Shown piece after piece: positions 1 to 11,336 of a stretch of DNA of 64,000 nt. The notes under the pieces are model-generated. The model was not told the origin of the DNA. It ran no database searches and saw nothing but the letters and a program-made list of their open reading frames with translations. Origin of the DNA: Spongilla lacustris (lineage: Eukaryota > Porifera > Demospongiae > Spongillida > Spongillidae); assembly GCA_949361645.1 (NCBI GenBank), contig OX442416.1, positions 4,750,629-4,814,628 of the forward strand, written 5' to 3'. The stretch's first letter is position 1, and the number at the start of each line of letters is the position of its first letter. Position numbers and translations under genes: made by a program.

Positions 1-1369
1 TCCCCCCACACACAGTAACCTTTTTCCCCCCACACAGTAAACTCTTTCCCCCCACACACAGTAACCTCTTTCCCCCCACACACAGTAACCTCTTTCCCCA
101 CACACAGTAAATTTTCCCCCCACACACAGTAACCTCTTTCCCCCCACACACAGTAACCTCTTTCCCCCCACACACAGTAACCTCTTTCCCCCCACACACA
201 GTAACCTTTTTCCCCCCACACAGTAAACTCTTTCCCCCCACACACAGTAACCTCTTTCCCCCCACACACAGTAACCTCTTTCCCCACACACAGTAAATTT
301 TCCCCCCACACACAGTAACCTCTTTCCCCCCACACACAGTAACCTCTTTCCCCCCACACACAGTAAATTTTCCCCCCCACACACAGTAACCTCTTTCCCC
401 CCACACACAGTAACCTTTTTCCCCCCACACACAGTAAACTCTTTCCCCCCACACACAGTAACCTCTTTCCCCCCACACACAGTAACCTCTTTCCCCCCAC
501 ACACAGTAACCTTTTTCCCCCCACACACAGTAAACTCTTTCCCCCCACACACAGTAACCTCTTTCCCCCCACACACAGTAACCTCTTTCCCCCCACACAC
601 AGTAACCTTTTCCCCCCACACAGTAAACTCTTTCCCCCCACACACAGTAACCTCTTTCCCCCCACACACAGTAACCTCATTCCCCCCCCACACACAGTAA
701 CCTCTTTCCCCCCACACACAGTAACCTCTTTCCCCCCACACACAGTAACCTTTTCCCCCCACACACAGTAACCTTTTCCCCCCACACAGTAAACTCTTTC
801 CCCCCACACACAGTAACCTCTTTCCCCCCACACACAGTAACCTCTTTCCCCACACACAGTAAATTTTCCCCCCACACACAGTAACCTCTTTCCCCCCCCA
901 CACACAGTAACCTCTTTCCCCCCACACACAGTAACCTCTTTCCCCCCACACACAGTAACCTCTTTCCCCCCACACACAGTAACCTCTTTCCCCCCACACA
1001 CAGTAACCTCTTTCCCCCCACACACAGTAACCTCTTTCCCCCCCACACACAGTAACCTCTTTCCCCCCACATACAGTAACCTCTTTCCCCCCTCACACAG
1101 TAACCTCTTTCCCCCCACACACAGTAACCTCTTTCCCCCCACACACAGTAACCTCTTTCCCCCCACACACAGTAACCTTTTTCCCCCCACACACAGTAAA
1201 CTCTTTCCCCCCACACACAGTAAACTCTTTGCCCCCCCACACACAGTAACCTCTTTCCCCCCCACATACAGTAACCTCTTTCCCCCCACATACAGTAAAC
1301 TCTTTCCCCCCACACACAGTAAACTCTTTCCCCCCCCACACACAATATCCTCATCCCCCCACACAACAC
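1..1369. repeat. 24-bp minisatellite array
   Basis: About 55 tandem copies of a 24-bp unit built of a C6 run, a short CA run, 'CAGTAACCTC' and a T3-T5 run. Variants change one or two bases or the C-run length (5 to 8), and some copies are 22-23 bp. The array is cut by the left edge of the window, so its full size is unknown. The minus strand is open over much of it because the unit is a multiple of three and stop-free (an 8-residue cycle ending in TVCGG-like peptides); I treat those ORFs as repeat by-products. A degenerate tail of the same motif reappears near 1720-1790. Confidence 0.97.
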
Positions 1370-2515
1370 AGCAGGCATGTATTCATAGAAGTTTCAGCGT
1401 TGCCTGGAAACTTGCCCCCCTTCCAAAATTAATTTTAATATCTAAGTGCACGTATTTGGTGAGACACAACCCTCACCCCCTTGCCGGTCAGCCCCGGCTT
1501 TGGGGGCAGGGACGGCCGCTGCCGCCCCTCCCATGGCATATGAAATGCCGCCACCCTTGCAACCCCCCCCCCCCCCCCCCTAGTTTTCGTATAGACTGAA
1601 ACCCCCCCCCCGCCTCCCAGCTCATATATCAATTAATGTACAAAGTTGGAACCCCTCCCCCTCTGAAATCCTGGATACGCCCCTGCACAGTAATCTCATC
1701 CCCACACACCCTCAGAGAAAACTCTTTCCCACACAGTAACCTCTCTTTCCCACACACACCTAACCTCACCCCAAACACCCACACAGCAGCAGCTACCCCA
1801 TATGTACATGTACATGTATGTATACATGCATCGCGTGATGCACTAGCAGTTACACATGTTCATATAATAACACATAAGTACATAGAATGAATGTAACTTA
1901 ACTTTTCAGTTTGTGCAACCTCTACCCAAACCAATCGATCCACAGGACCACACAGTATTAGTAGCGTAACCTCTAGTAGCTCTACCATTTATTATCATAC
2001 CTCTAGTTGTATCGGCTAATCCTTGTGGCGTGTCCTCCTGCTGTTTAAATCATGTTGGGCGTGGGCTGCGTGGCCCGACCTTCGTGTTTGGTCGCGAAGG
2101 TCACAGACTCAGCAACTACTGATCAGTAGTTCAAATCCAGTTCGCATCCTTAGGCGGTACTATTACTCACGTGCACGTGATAGCGATGTCTATGAATTGT
2201 AAATTAAGTGTAACATGTAATCCAGCTTTCTGGCTACATGCATTGTACCAATTTGAGGAGTAACGTTGCGCGACTCCATTACATGTATTTATGACTGTCT
2301 TTTCGCATACAAATCGAATATATATAAGAAACAAGGTCAGTTGTAAATTTGTAATGATAGATTTGGTTGGCGCGAACACGAAACGCTACACATGTAATAT
2401 GTCATGTGTGACAGTGAATTGCAGTAGTGAATTGAAGTAACCAGTCAACTTAATTTACTGCATGTTTTGGTATCTTTCCGTGATAAGGAAATACAAAGGA
2501 AATTTCCCAAGACAA
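1370..2515. other. Intergenic, no gene seen
   Basis: It holds a C18 tract (1563-1580), a second C-rich stretch (1603-1613) and, near 1655-1690, the reverse complement of the 'GGCGTATCCAGGATTT' type end seen in the dispersed repeat at 55.3 and 62.9 kb. No ORF with recognisable coding character was found. A T-loop-like string near 2131 was examined for a tRNA and rejected. Confidence 0.6.
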
Positions 2516-2875
2516 TCAACACCGTATTTCCTTACGTTTCCAATCTAACTGAAACATATAAATTTGGTGTAGTGCGTCCCCCACACATACAGCTCTAGAC
2601 CCTCTGCCTTTAAGCGCTTCAACCTGCTCCCTCATCAGAGCTTTCAGAGGACTTACAACGATCACAATGCTAGGCCTATCTGGCCCTCTTACAAGTAGCC
2701 TGCCAAATACATCCAGTAGCACAAGGACTTCCCCGCTTCCGGTTGGGAGGCAAACAAACACATCACGACCGTCTACGAAGGCTTGTACCCCTGAGCGTTG
2801 TTCAGAAGACACGTCTTTGTATCCAAGGCCTCCAACAGCAACTGTAATTACGTCTTGATTCATCGCGAGATGCAC
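2516..2875 (-). pseudogene. RecQ-like helicase N-terminal fragment
   Basis: A 119-codon ORF resembles the start of a RecQ-family DNA helicase (superfamily 2, 3'-5' unwinding). Residues 43-49 read LPTGSGE, matching Walker A (family consensus LPTGxGKS) except that the catalytic lysine is Glu; residues 73-88 read VVSPLKALMREQVEAL, a good motif Ia. The upstream 'EQRSGVQAFVDGRDVF' matches the Q-motif region. After 'AVCVGDA' the similarity stops and the ORF ends within about 20 residues, so the DEAH box and all later motifs are absent, and none was seen nearby on this strand. The lost lysine and truncation suggest a degenerate fragment, perhaps from the multicopy RecQ-like genes common in invertebrate repeats; an N-terminal exon of a longer gene is less likely. 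Confidence 0.7.
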
Positions 2876-3574
2876 TAATTAGCATGCGAGCGCGTGACAG
2901 TCACGCGAATTATTGCCTTGCTGCAATCTGATTGGGCAGGATGAAATTCCTACCTGGTTGGCCACGAAATTGTTGCCAGTGTCTCCAGACCCTACTGACG
3001 CGTAGCGGTGATGTAATCCATCCGCAGCTGCGTCCGTTGGGTCTGGGGCCGAGACTAGCTGGTGAAGTGAAGGTGGGCCAAGTGCGCATATCTTTTTATC
3101 TGTCCCATTGTGCTGTGTTTTTATTTCCTATCTAGAGCACCATACGGGTAGTGTGCACTTGGCTGAATACTTGAATTCATAGTAAGCTGTTGTAGATAGT
3201 TGCGCATGCTATTATACTGGTCTCTTTTGCCAGTTTCACTTAGACTGTGCAGTATGGAATGGATATATGGTAAGCCTTGGTCTATTAATAGGGCAAAGTT
3301 TTACCTACGCTCTCTCTCATTTCAGTTTCTGACGCGGGTCACGCCGTTGCAGCGTTTCGAACGCGTGTGTATATATGTGTTCATGTATGTAAGAAAAATT
3401 ATATTTCTTTTTTTTAAAAAGGTGATCAATGGGCGAGGCCGGGGGGGGGGGGGGGGCGTGAAGGGGAGGGGACCAGGAGGATGAGATAAGAATTGCGTCA
3501 TTGACATTAGACAATATCCGGCTGATATTCAATCCATAAGCGAGAAGAGTACGCAAATAGTATACTAAAGTGCC
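2876..3574. other. Intergenic, no gene seen
   Basis: Only short ORFs without recognisable domains. A G16 tract lies at 3441-3456 within a G-rich stretch resembling the G-rich dispersed repeats further right. Confidence 0.5.
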
Positions 3575-3744
3575 TAAGAGAAAAATATACACTCAGCGTA
3601 TAACTGAAGTGTATACTGTTCCTATCCACTAGTTTTACGCCAGAGATTCTATTAATATACGATAGGTGTATAACTAGCGTAAATTGGTGCTATATACATT
3701 AGAATATACGCTGGCGTAAAACACGTTTGTAGCACAGTGGCATC
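3575..3744. repeat. AT-rich element end with CACTGTG terminus
   Basis: A run of motifs like 'GTATATTC', 'TATACGATAG' and 'GCGTATA' ends at 'GCACAGTGG' (about 3734-3742). The same composition and the same terminal CACTGTGC (read inward) bound the element at 56487-58711, so this looks like one end of a related DNA transposon. The other end was not found. A 118-codon minus ORF (3699-4055) overlaps it and matches nothing I know. Confidence 0.4.
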
Positions 3745-4695
3745 ACCTGTAAACGTGGAAGCGATGTAACAAACCGACACAATCGTCTTCGCAATACCAT
3801 CTTCAGCGCATGTCGACGTGCCTCATTACCTGCTCGCCTGGAGGCAGGATGTGGTTTAGGCAGTAGTGAACTCAGAACTAGGCCTGCTGATATTCTAGTG
3901 TCAAGTTGGGGAATTAAAGATACTGCTGCTTTTGACATCACAGTAACTTCACCGCTAAGTCCCAAAGTTGTTTCTGAAGCGGGGGTTTCTGCTGGTGTGG
4001 CTGCAAAAGCTGCAGACTGACGAATTTTGAACAGATTTAAAAATAAATACAACAAGGATGCGTTTTCTTAACGATAAATAAGGTTTTTGTCTTTCCAACG
4101 TTTGAAGAGAAAAGTGGCTTCAATTGAATCTTACGTTGCATGGGATCGATATGTCGCATGCATGCACCCATGGGTGAAATGTTTCCACGTTTGCAGAAAA
4201 TACACATCTTTTCCGCGCGGGGCTGACTCTATTAATACAAAACAATGCGATAGAGCTCACGGTACTCGAATTAAAGATCACTATTACCGCTCAATTCGGT
4301 ACGATCGATAGTTATAACGTTTTAAACCACGCTTATATCGACGTTTTGTGATACGTTACAAATCATGCCCATGCAAGAGTGTGGATTCTATTTTTTGTTA
4401 CCTTCAGCCTGGATGCACGCAAATCCAATACCCAAACGTACGACCCGGTAGAGACTTACAGAGCGATATACAACATAATCCGTACATGGCCATTGCAATG
4501 AGCCATGCAGTGGAAAGTTTAATTAATAAACCTGTATAAAAAGGATCCCAAATGTACAGACTATCACTATACACTACACTGTTGACTGCTTACATACATA
4601 TACATGTACTAATCAATGAATTTTGTACCGTTGTTAGTTGTTACAGATGTAGCCATATAAGATAGTGGATTAGACCCCCGCTCAGCAAAACGTTT
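3745..4695. other. Intergenic, nothing firm
   Basis: Contains the unrecognised 118-codon minus ORF mentioned for the preceding element and two plus ORFs of 63-74 codons with no family signature. I do not call any of them a gene. Confidence 0.4.
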
Positions 4696-5138
4696 ATATA
4701 TATATATAATTGGGACAGTTTCCGACAAAATGAGCCCTCGTATAAATATATAAAATGTTATAAAATACCTTTACGTTTAAATAGCGATAACTTCCCAACG
4801 GTTAAAGCTATCGACATCCTATTTTCAACACTTTATACGACATCATTTCTCTATTGTAAAGTACATTTTGGAGTCTTGCACTTGCTCCGTGCCAGTATTG
4901 CAATGTTCGATACCCCACCGGGTTCGATCCCGCCATAACTTTCTGTAGGAGTAATCAAATCGCTTTAAATTCGGTTTGTAGGTAGAGAGGTCCTATACCT
5001 AACGATTTGTTCTGTTCGTTAATTTTTATGTCATCCGTTACGGAGATACAGCGGCGCAAAGTTGGTACAAGTTTCCCGCTCGAATCGCGCCGTTGTACGT
5101 GCGTGACCCGCTTCCATGCACCAAATACATGAATATGC
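4696..5138 (+). repeat. Dispersed repeat, copy A
   Basis: About 440 bp matching, in inverse orientation, the segment at 28137-28576. Both begin (in this orientation) with an alternating TA run and 'GGGACAGTTTCCGAC', continue through a shared block including 'CCCTCGTATAAATATATA', 'GTCGATAGC'-type and 'GGTAGAGAGGTCCTATACC' segments, and end at 'GAATAT(G/T)CAACT'. The copies differ by scattered substitutions and small indels, so it is an old interspersed element of unknown class. A short terminal piece (GGGACAGTTTCCGA) also occurs at 29279. Confidence 0.85.
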
Positions 5139-5351
5139 AACTACTTCCTGTGGGCTGACACTTCGATAACTTATAGGCACACCTACTCTGCGCTAGATAC
5201 GTATTTGATCCCTATTTCGTTATCTTCTACGTACATAACTTTATGGCGACGTCAACTGAAGACAAGATCATAAGAGTTTCAATCGGCGGACGTGAAGTTC
5301 GAGCGGTGCGAATACGACGATCGTGAGAAAGGTTACTAGATCTATGCTAGT

Positions 5352-8300
5352 ACAGTGACGACGGTGGTTCCATTTACACCCTGCAATTGTGTCTGTTGTG
5401 GGATAAAATCCATGGTCCCCTTTACACCCTGTACTTGAGTCTGTTGTGGGATAAAATCCATGCATGGTCCATTTACATGTCTGTACTTGTGTATTTTGGG
5501 GTCAAATCCATGGTCCTATTTACACCATGTACTTGTGTCTGTTTAGGGTCAAATCTATGGTCCCATTTACACCCTGTACTTGAGTCTGTTTAGGGTCAAT
5601 TCATTGGTCCCATTTACACCCTGTACTTGAGTCTGTTGTGGGGTCAATTCATTGGTCCCATTTGTCTGTTGTAGGGTCAAATCCACGGTCTGATTTACTC
5701 CCTGTACTTGTGATCAAATCCACGGTCCGATTTACTCCCTGTACTTGTGATCAAATCCATGGTTCCATTTACACCCTGTATTAGTGTCTGTTGTGGGGTC
5801 AAACTCATGGTTTCATTTACACCTTTTTCTTGTGTCTGTTGTGGGGTCAAAACCATGCATATGGTTCCATTTACACCCTGTACCTGTGATTAAATCCATG
5901 GTCCCATTTACACCCGTACTTGTGTTTGGTGTGGGGTCAAATCCATGGTCCCATTTACACCCTGTACTTGTGTCTGTTGTGGGGTCAAATCCATAGTTCC
6001 ATTTACACCTTTTACTTGTGTTTGTTGTGGGGTCAAATCCGTGGTTCAATTTATACCTGTGCTTGCGATCAAATCCATCCTCCGATTTACACCCTGTACT
6101 TGTGATCAAATCCATCCTTTGATTTACACCCTGTACTTGTGATTAAATCCTTGGTCCCATTTACTCACTGTACTTGTGTCTGTTGTGAGATCTAATCCAT
6201 GGCCCCATTTAAGCCTGTACTTGTGTCTGTTGTGGGGTCAAATTCATGGTCCTATTTACACCTGTACTTTTGTCTGTTGTGGGGCCAAAACCATGGTCTG
6301 ATTTATACCCTGTTCTTGGGATCAAATCCATGATCCCATTTACACCCTGTACTTTAGTCGGTTTGATGGTCATATCTAAGGTCCGATTTACACTCTATCC
6401 TTGTGTATGTTTTGAGGTCAAATCATTGGTCCCATTTAACCCTGTACTTGTGTCTGTTGTGGGGTACAATCCATTATCCTATTTACACCCTGTACTTGTG
6501 TCTATTGTGGGGTCAAATCCATGATCCCATTTGATTTACACCCTGTACTTGAGTATGTTGTGGGGTCAAATCCATGATCCCATTTACACCCTGTACTTGA
6601 GTCTGTTTAGGGTCAATTCATTGGTCCCATTTACATCCTGTACTTTTGTCTGTTGTGGAGTTAAATCCATGGTCCGATTTACTCCCTGTACTTGTGATCA
6701 AATCCATGGTTCCATTTACACCCTGTACTTGTGATCAAATCCATGGTCACATTTACATGTGTCTGTTGTGGGGTCGAACTCATGGTCCCATTTACACCTT
6801 TTTCTTGTGTCTGTTGTGGGGTCAAAACCATGGTTCCATTTACACCCTGTACTTGTGTCTGTTGTGGGGTCAAATCCATGGACCCATTTACACCCTGTCT
6901 TGTGTCTGTTAAGGGTCCCATTTACACCCTGTACTTGTGATCAAATCCATGGTCCCATTGACACCCTGTATATGTGATCAAATTCTTGGTCCCATTTACA
7001 CCCTGTACTTGTGATCAAATCCATGGTCCCATTGACACCCTGTATATGTGATCAAATTCTTGGTCCCATTTACACACTGTAGTTGTGTCTGTTGTGAGAT
7101 CAAATTCATGGTCCCATTTAACCTTGTACGTGCGTCTGTTGTAGGGCCAAATCTATGGTCCGATTTACACCCTGTACTTTTGTCTGTTGTGGAGTCAAAT
7201 CCATGGTCCCATTTACACCCTGTACTTTTGTCTGTTGTGGAGTCAAATCCATGGTCCCATTTACACCCTGTACTTGAGTATGCTGTGGGGTCAAATCCAT
7301 GGTTCCATTTACACCCTGTACTTGTGTCTGTTGTGGGGTCAAATCCATGGTCCCATTTACACCCTGTACTTGAGTCTGTTGTAGGGTCAAACCTATGGTC
7401 CCATTTACACCCTGTACTTATGTCTGTTGTGGAGTCAAATCCACGGTCCGATTTACTACCTGTACTTGTGATCAAATCCATCGTCCCATTTACAGCCTGT
7501 ATTTGTGTCTGTTGTGGGTCAAACTCATGGTTTCATTTACACCTTTTTCTTGTTTTCGTTGTGGGGTCAAAACCATGGTTCCATATACACCCTGTACGTG
7601 TGATCAAATCCATGGTCCCATTTATACCGGTACTTGTGTTTGTTGTGGGGTCAAAGCCATGGTCCCATTTACACCCTGTACTTGAGTCTGTTGTAGGGTC
7701 AAATCTATGGTCCCATTTACACCCTGTACTTATGTCTGTTTTAGAGTCAAATCCACGGTCCGATTTACTCCCTGTACTTGTGATCAAATCCATCGTCCCA
7801 TTTACACCCTGTATTTGTGTCCGTTGTGGGGTCAAACTCTTGGTTTCATTTACACCTTTATCTTGTGTTAGTTGTGGGGTCAAAACCATGGTTCCATTTA
7901 CACCCTGTACGTGTGATCAAATCCATGGTCCCATTTACACCGGTACTTGTGTTTGTTGTGGGGTCAAATCCATGGTCCCATTTACACCCTATACTTGTAT
8001 CTGTTGTGGGGTCAAACTCATGGTCCCATTTACACCTATTACTTGTGTTTGTTGTGGGGTCAAATTTGTGGTTCAATTTATACCCTGTACTTGTGATCAA
8101 ATCCATCCTCCGATTTACACCCTGTACTTGTGATCAAATTCATCCTTTGATTTACATTCTGTACTTGTGATCAAATCCTTGGTCCCATTTAACCCTGTAC
8201 TTGTGTCTGTTGTGAGATCTAATCCATGGTCCCATTTAACCCTGTACTTGTGTCTGTTGTGGGGTCAAATTCATGGTCCCATTTACACCTGTACTTTTGT

Positions 8301-8925
8301 CTGTTGCGGGGCCAAAACCATGGTCTGATTTACACCCTGTTCTTGGGATCAAATCCATGGTCCCATTTACACCCTGTATTTGTGTCTGTTTTGGGATCAA
8401 ATCCATGATCCCATTTACACCCTGTACTTTAGTCTGTTTGATGGTCACATCTAAGGTCCGATTTACACTCTAAACTTGTGTCTGTTTTGAGGTCAAATCA
8501 TTGGTCCCATTTACACCCAGTACTTGTGTCTTTTGTGGGGTAAAGTCCATTATCCTATTTACACCCCGTACTTGTGTCCATTGTGGGGTCAAATCCATGA
8601 TCCCATTTGATTTACACCCTGTACTTGAGAATGTTGTGGGGTCAAATCCATGGTCCCATTTACACCCTGTACTTGAGTATTCTGTGGGGTCAAATCCATG
8701 GTTCCATTTACACCCTGTACTTGTGTCTGTTGTGGGGTCAAATCCATGGTCCCATTTACACCCTGTACTTGAGTCTGTTGTAGGGTCAAACTTATGGTCC
8801 CATTTACACCCTGTACTTGAGTATGTTGTGGGGTCAAATCTATGGTCCCATTTACACCCTGTACTTGAGTCTGTTTAGGGTCAATTCATTGGTCCCATTT
8901 ACATCCTGTACTTTTGTCTGTTGTA
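5352..8925. repeat. 48/37-bp minisatellite array
   Basis: A 3.6-kb array of two related units. The 48-bp form contains 'CTGTTGTGGGGTCAAATCC', 'ATGGTCCCATTTACACC' and 'CTGTACTTG'; the 37-bp form replaces the CTGTTGTGGGGTC part with GTGATC. Both types are interspersed. Sub-blocks recur at about 2.03 kb (for example 6187 and 8214) with the same rare variants in the same order, so the array grew partly by large segmental duplication. The 48-bp unit is stop-free, which gives plus ORFs up to 361 codons (7048-8133) cycling a 16-residue peptide; codon usage is simply that of the unit and I do not regard them as genes. Confidence 0.95.
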
Positions 8926-9172
8926 TCCTCCTTTACTGCAATTTGTATCCTTTACTGCAAGTTGTATCCGAGGCCCAGGCCATCCCCTACTCAATAGCAC
9001 TCTCAGTCTCCACACAACCAGCCCTCCCGCCCACCCACCAACCCCTAAAAACCCTCTTACATATGGTGTAGTCAGACTGCCAACAGGGGAGCTGCCAGCT
9101 GCCACATTACCAGGATTGAATGGGGTCGTCACAAAAGTAGACCCCAGCATGTGGAGTGGAACCTTGAACTGA

Positions 9173-9925
9173 AGCCGGCCCCAAACACTGGAGCCGGCCC
9201 CAAACACTGGAACCGGCCCCAAACACTGGAGCCGGCCCCAAACACTGGAGCCGGCCACAAACACTGGAACCGGCCCCAAACACTGGAGCCGGCCCCAAAC
9301 ACTGGAGCCGGCCCCAAACACTGGAGCCGGCCCCAAACACTGGTGCCGGCCCCAAACACTGGAGCCGGCCCCAAACACTGGTGCCGGCCCCAAACACTGG
9401 AGCCGGCCCCAAACACTGGAGCCGGCCCCAAACACTGGAGCCGGCCCCAAACACTGGAGCCGGCCCCAAACACTGGAGCCGGCCCCAAACACTGGAGCCG
9501 GCTCCAAACACTGGAGCCGGCCCCAAACACTGGAGCCGGCCCCAAACACTGGAGCCGGCCCCAAACACTGGAGCCGGCCCCAAACACTGGAGCCGGCCCC
9601 AAACACTGGAGCCGGCCCCAAACACTGGAGCCGGCCCCAAACACTGGAGCCGGCCCCAAACACTGGAGCCGGCCCCAAACACTGGAGCCGGCCCCAAACA
9701 CTGGAGCCGGCCCCAAACACTGGAGCCGGCCCCAAACACTGGAGCCGGCCCCAAACACTGGAGCCGGCCCCAAACACTGGAGCCGGCCCCAAACACTGGA
9801 GCCGGCCCCAAACACTGGAGCCGGCCCCAAACACTGGAGCCGGCCCCAAACACTGGAGCCGGCCCCAAACACTGGAGCCGGCCCCAAACACTGGAGCCGG
9901 CCCCAAACACTGGGGCCAGCCACAA
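9173..9925. repeat. 19-bp minisatellite, expanded copy
   Basis: About 39 near-identical copies of a 19-bp unit (GCCGGCCCCAAACACTGGA). Variants such as GGTGCC or GGAACC cluster near the left end while the right two thirds are almost uniform. Both strands are open for more than 250 codons because the unit lacks stops in all frames; these ORFs are by-products. The array is the outer part of the left arm of the inverted repeat 9173-11336. Confidence 0.97.
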
Positions 9926-11164
9926 TGGCCCCCTATTCTAGCCCCACACAGTACTAACACCAGCTCCTCACTGCAAATGCAAGTGAAGCCACTACCTGTG
10001 AACCATTAACCCCCACACTACAAGAGGACTTAGTGTCAGGGGAACCATCAACTACAAGTGGAGCTACCAGCTCGCATTGGACAAATGGGAATACCACCAC
10101 TGAAGCAGCCTCCATTTGTACAGTGTGCATACGTGCCTACGTTTTTCTCTTCACACATTTTGTGTTGTAGATCTGAACTACTTGTAGACATGTACATGTA
10201 CAGAGTAAATTTTATCTGCTGTGGATGCTATTAGTGGTGAATATAGTTACCAGCTGCCCTATTGGTACTGATTGCGGTAGGTCTGCACCCGTGGTTGGTT
10301 TATATATAGACTACCAAGGCTTGCAGAGGGCGTTTTGCTCTACTTGGAACTACTGTACGCGAGTAGCAAAACATGAAAGTGCCATTTTGAATGTCACATA
10401 AATTGCATGAACAGTCGCAGCTACAATGTGGCACGATGAAGACGTCAGAATTCATTATCACACAAGTGGAGTTAGCAGACCTACAAATTTTTATTGGATC
10501 CATCAACTACGTACTACCTAGCCCTAGGCTGTTGTATGTCTGCTGAAATGTATGAGCTAGTGTTTATAGTGGCCGTGGGGCACAGCTAGGTGAAACTGGG
10601 TTACACTGGTAATGTCTAGATCTGTTGACCTTTACTTGTGTGGTCATGAATTCTGATGTGTCTTCATCGTGCCACATTGTAGCTGTGACTGTGCATGCAA
10701 TTTATGTGACATTCAAAATGGCACTTACATGTTTTGCTACTCGCGTACAGTAGTTCCAAGTAGAGCAAAACGCCCTCTGCAAGCCTTGGTTGTCTATATA
10801 AACCAACCACTGGTGCAGACCTACCGCAATCAGTACCGATAGGGCAGGTAACTATATTCACCACCACAGCAGATAAAATTTACTCTGTACATGTACATGT
10901 CTACAAGTAGTTCAGATCTACAACACAAAATGTGTGAAGAGAAAAACGTAGGCACGTATGCACACTGTACAAATGGAGGCTGCTTCAGTGGTGGTATTCC
11001 CATTTGTCCAATGCGAGCTGGTAGCTCCACTTGTAGTTGATGGTTCCCCTGACACTAAGTCCTCTTGTAGTGTGGGGATTAATGGTTTCACATGTAGTGG
11101 CTTCACTTGCATTTGCAGTGAGGAGCTGGTGTTAGTACTGTGTGGGGCTAGGATAGGGGGCCAT

Positions 11165-11332
11165 TGTGGCTGGCCCCAGTGTTTGGGGCCGGCTCCAGTG
11201 TTTAGGGCCGGCTCCAGTGTTTGGGGCCGGCTCCAATGTTTGGGGCCGGCTCCAGTGTTTGGGGCCGGCTCCAGTGTTTGGGGCCGGCATCAGTGTTTAG
11301 GGCCGGCACCAGTGTTTGGGGCCGGCTCCAGT
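11165..11332. repeat. 19-bp minisatellite, short inverted copy
   Basis: Eight to nine copies of the 19-bp unit in reverse-complement orientation to the array at 9173-9925, at the outer end of the right arm. It shows variants of its own (TTTAGGG, CCAATG). Confidence 0.93.
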
Positions 11333-11336
11333 GACG

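Larger units (their letters stand above)
9173..11336. repeat. Large inverted repeat with 19-bp array at its ends
   Basis: The right arm (about 10631-11336) is the reverse complement of the left arm ending at about 10471, with perhaps 95 percent identity by eye; examples are the stretch at 9977-10230 against 10862-11113 and the stretch at 10300-10450 against 10650-10810. A spacer of about 160 bp (10472-10630) separates them. Each arm ends outward in the 19-bp minisatellite, with about 39 copies on the left and 8-9 on the right. The right arm abuts the 29-bp array at 11337 with no intervening unique sequence. Interpretation: foldback-type element or inverted duplication; no coding sequence seen in the arms. 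Confidence 0.92.

Noticed and set aside
677..1378. 233-codon minus ORF in the first array
   Set aside because: It is the direct translation of a stop-free 24-bp repeat; no start context, splice sites or non-repeat coding flank.
2100..2165. tRNA-like T-loop (GTTCAAATCC)
   Set aside because: The flanking five-base stem does not pair and no acceptor or anticodon stem could be drawn.
4900..4940. tRNA-derived SINE promoter (GGTTCGATCCC B box)
   Set aside because: No A box at the proper distance, and the second copy of the repeat has lost the motif.
7048..8133. 361-codon plus ORF in the 48-bp array
   Set aside because: Periodic 16-residue peptide produced by the repeat; competing ORFs exist in other frames and on the other strand.
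8899..9960. 353-codon minus ORF and matching plus ORFs in the 19-bp array
   Set aside because: All frames on both strands are open because the unit lacks stops; a silk- or collagen-like protein is not supported.
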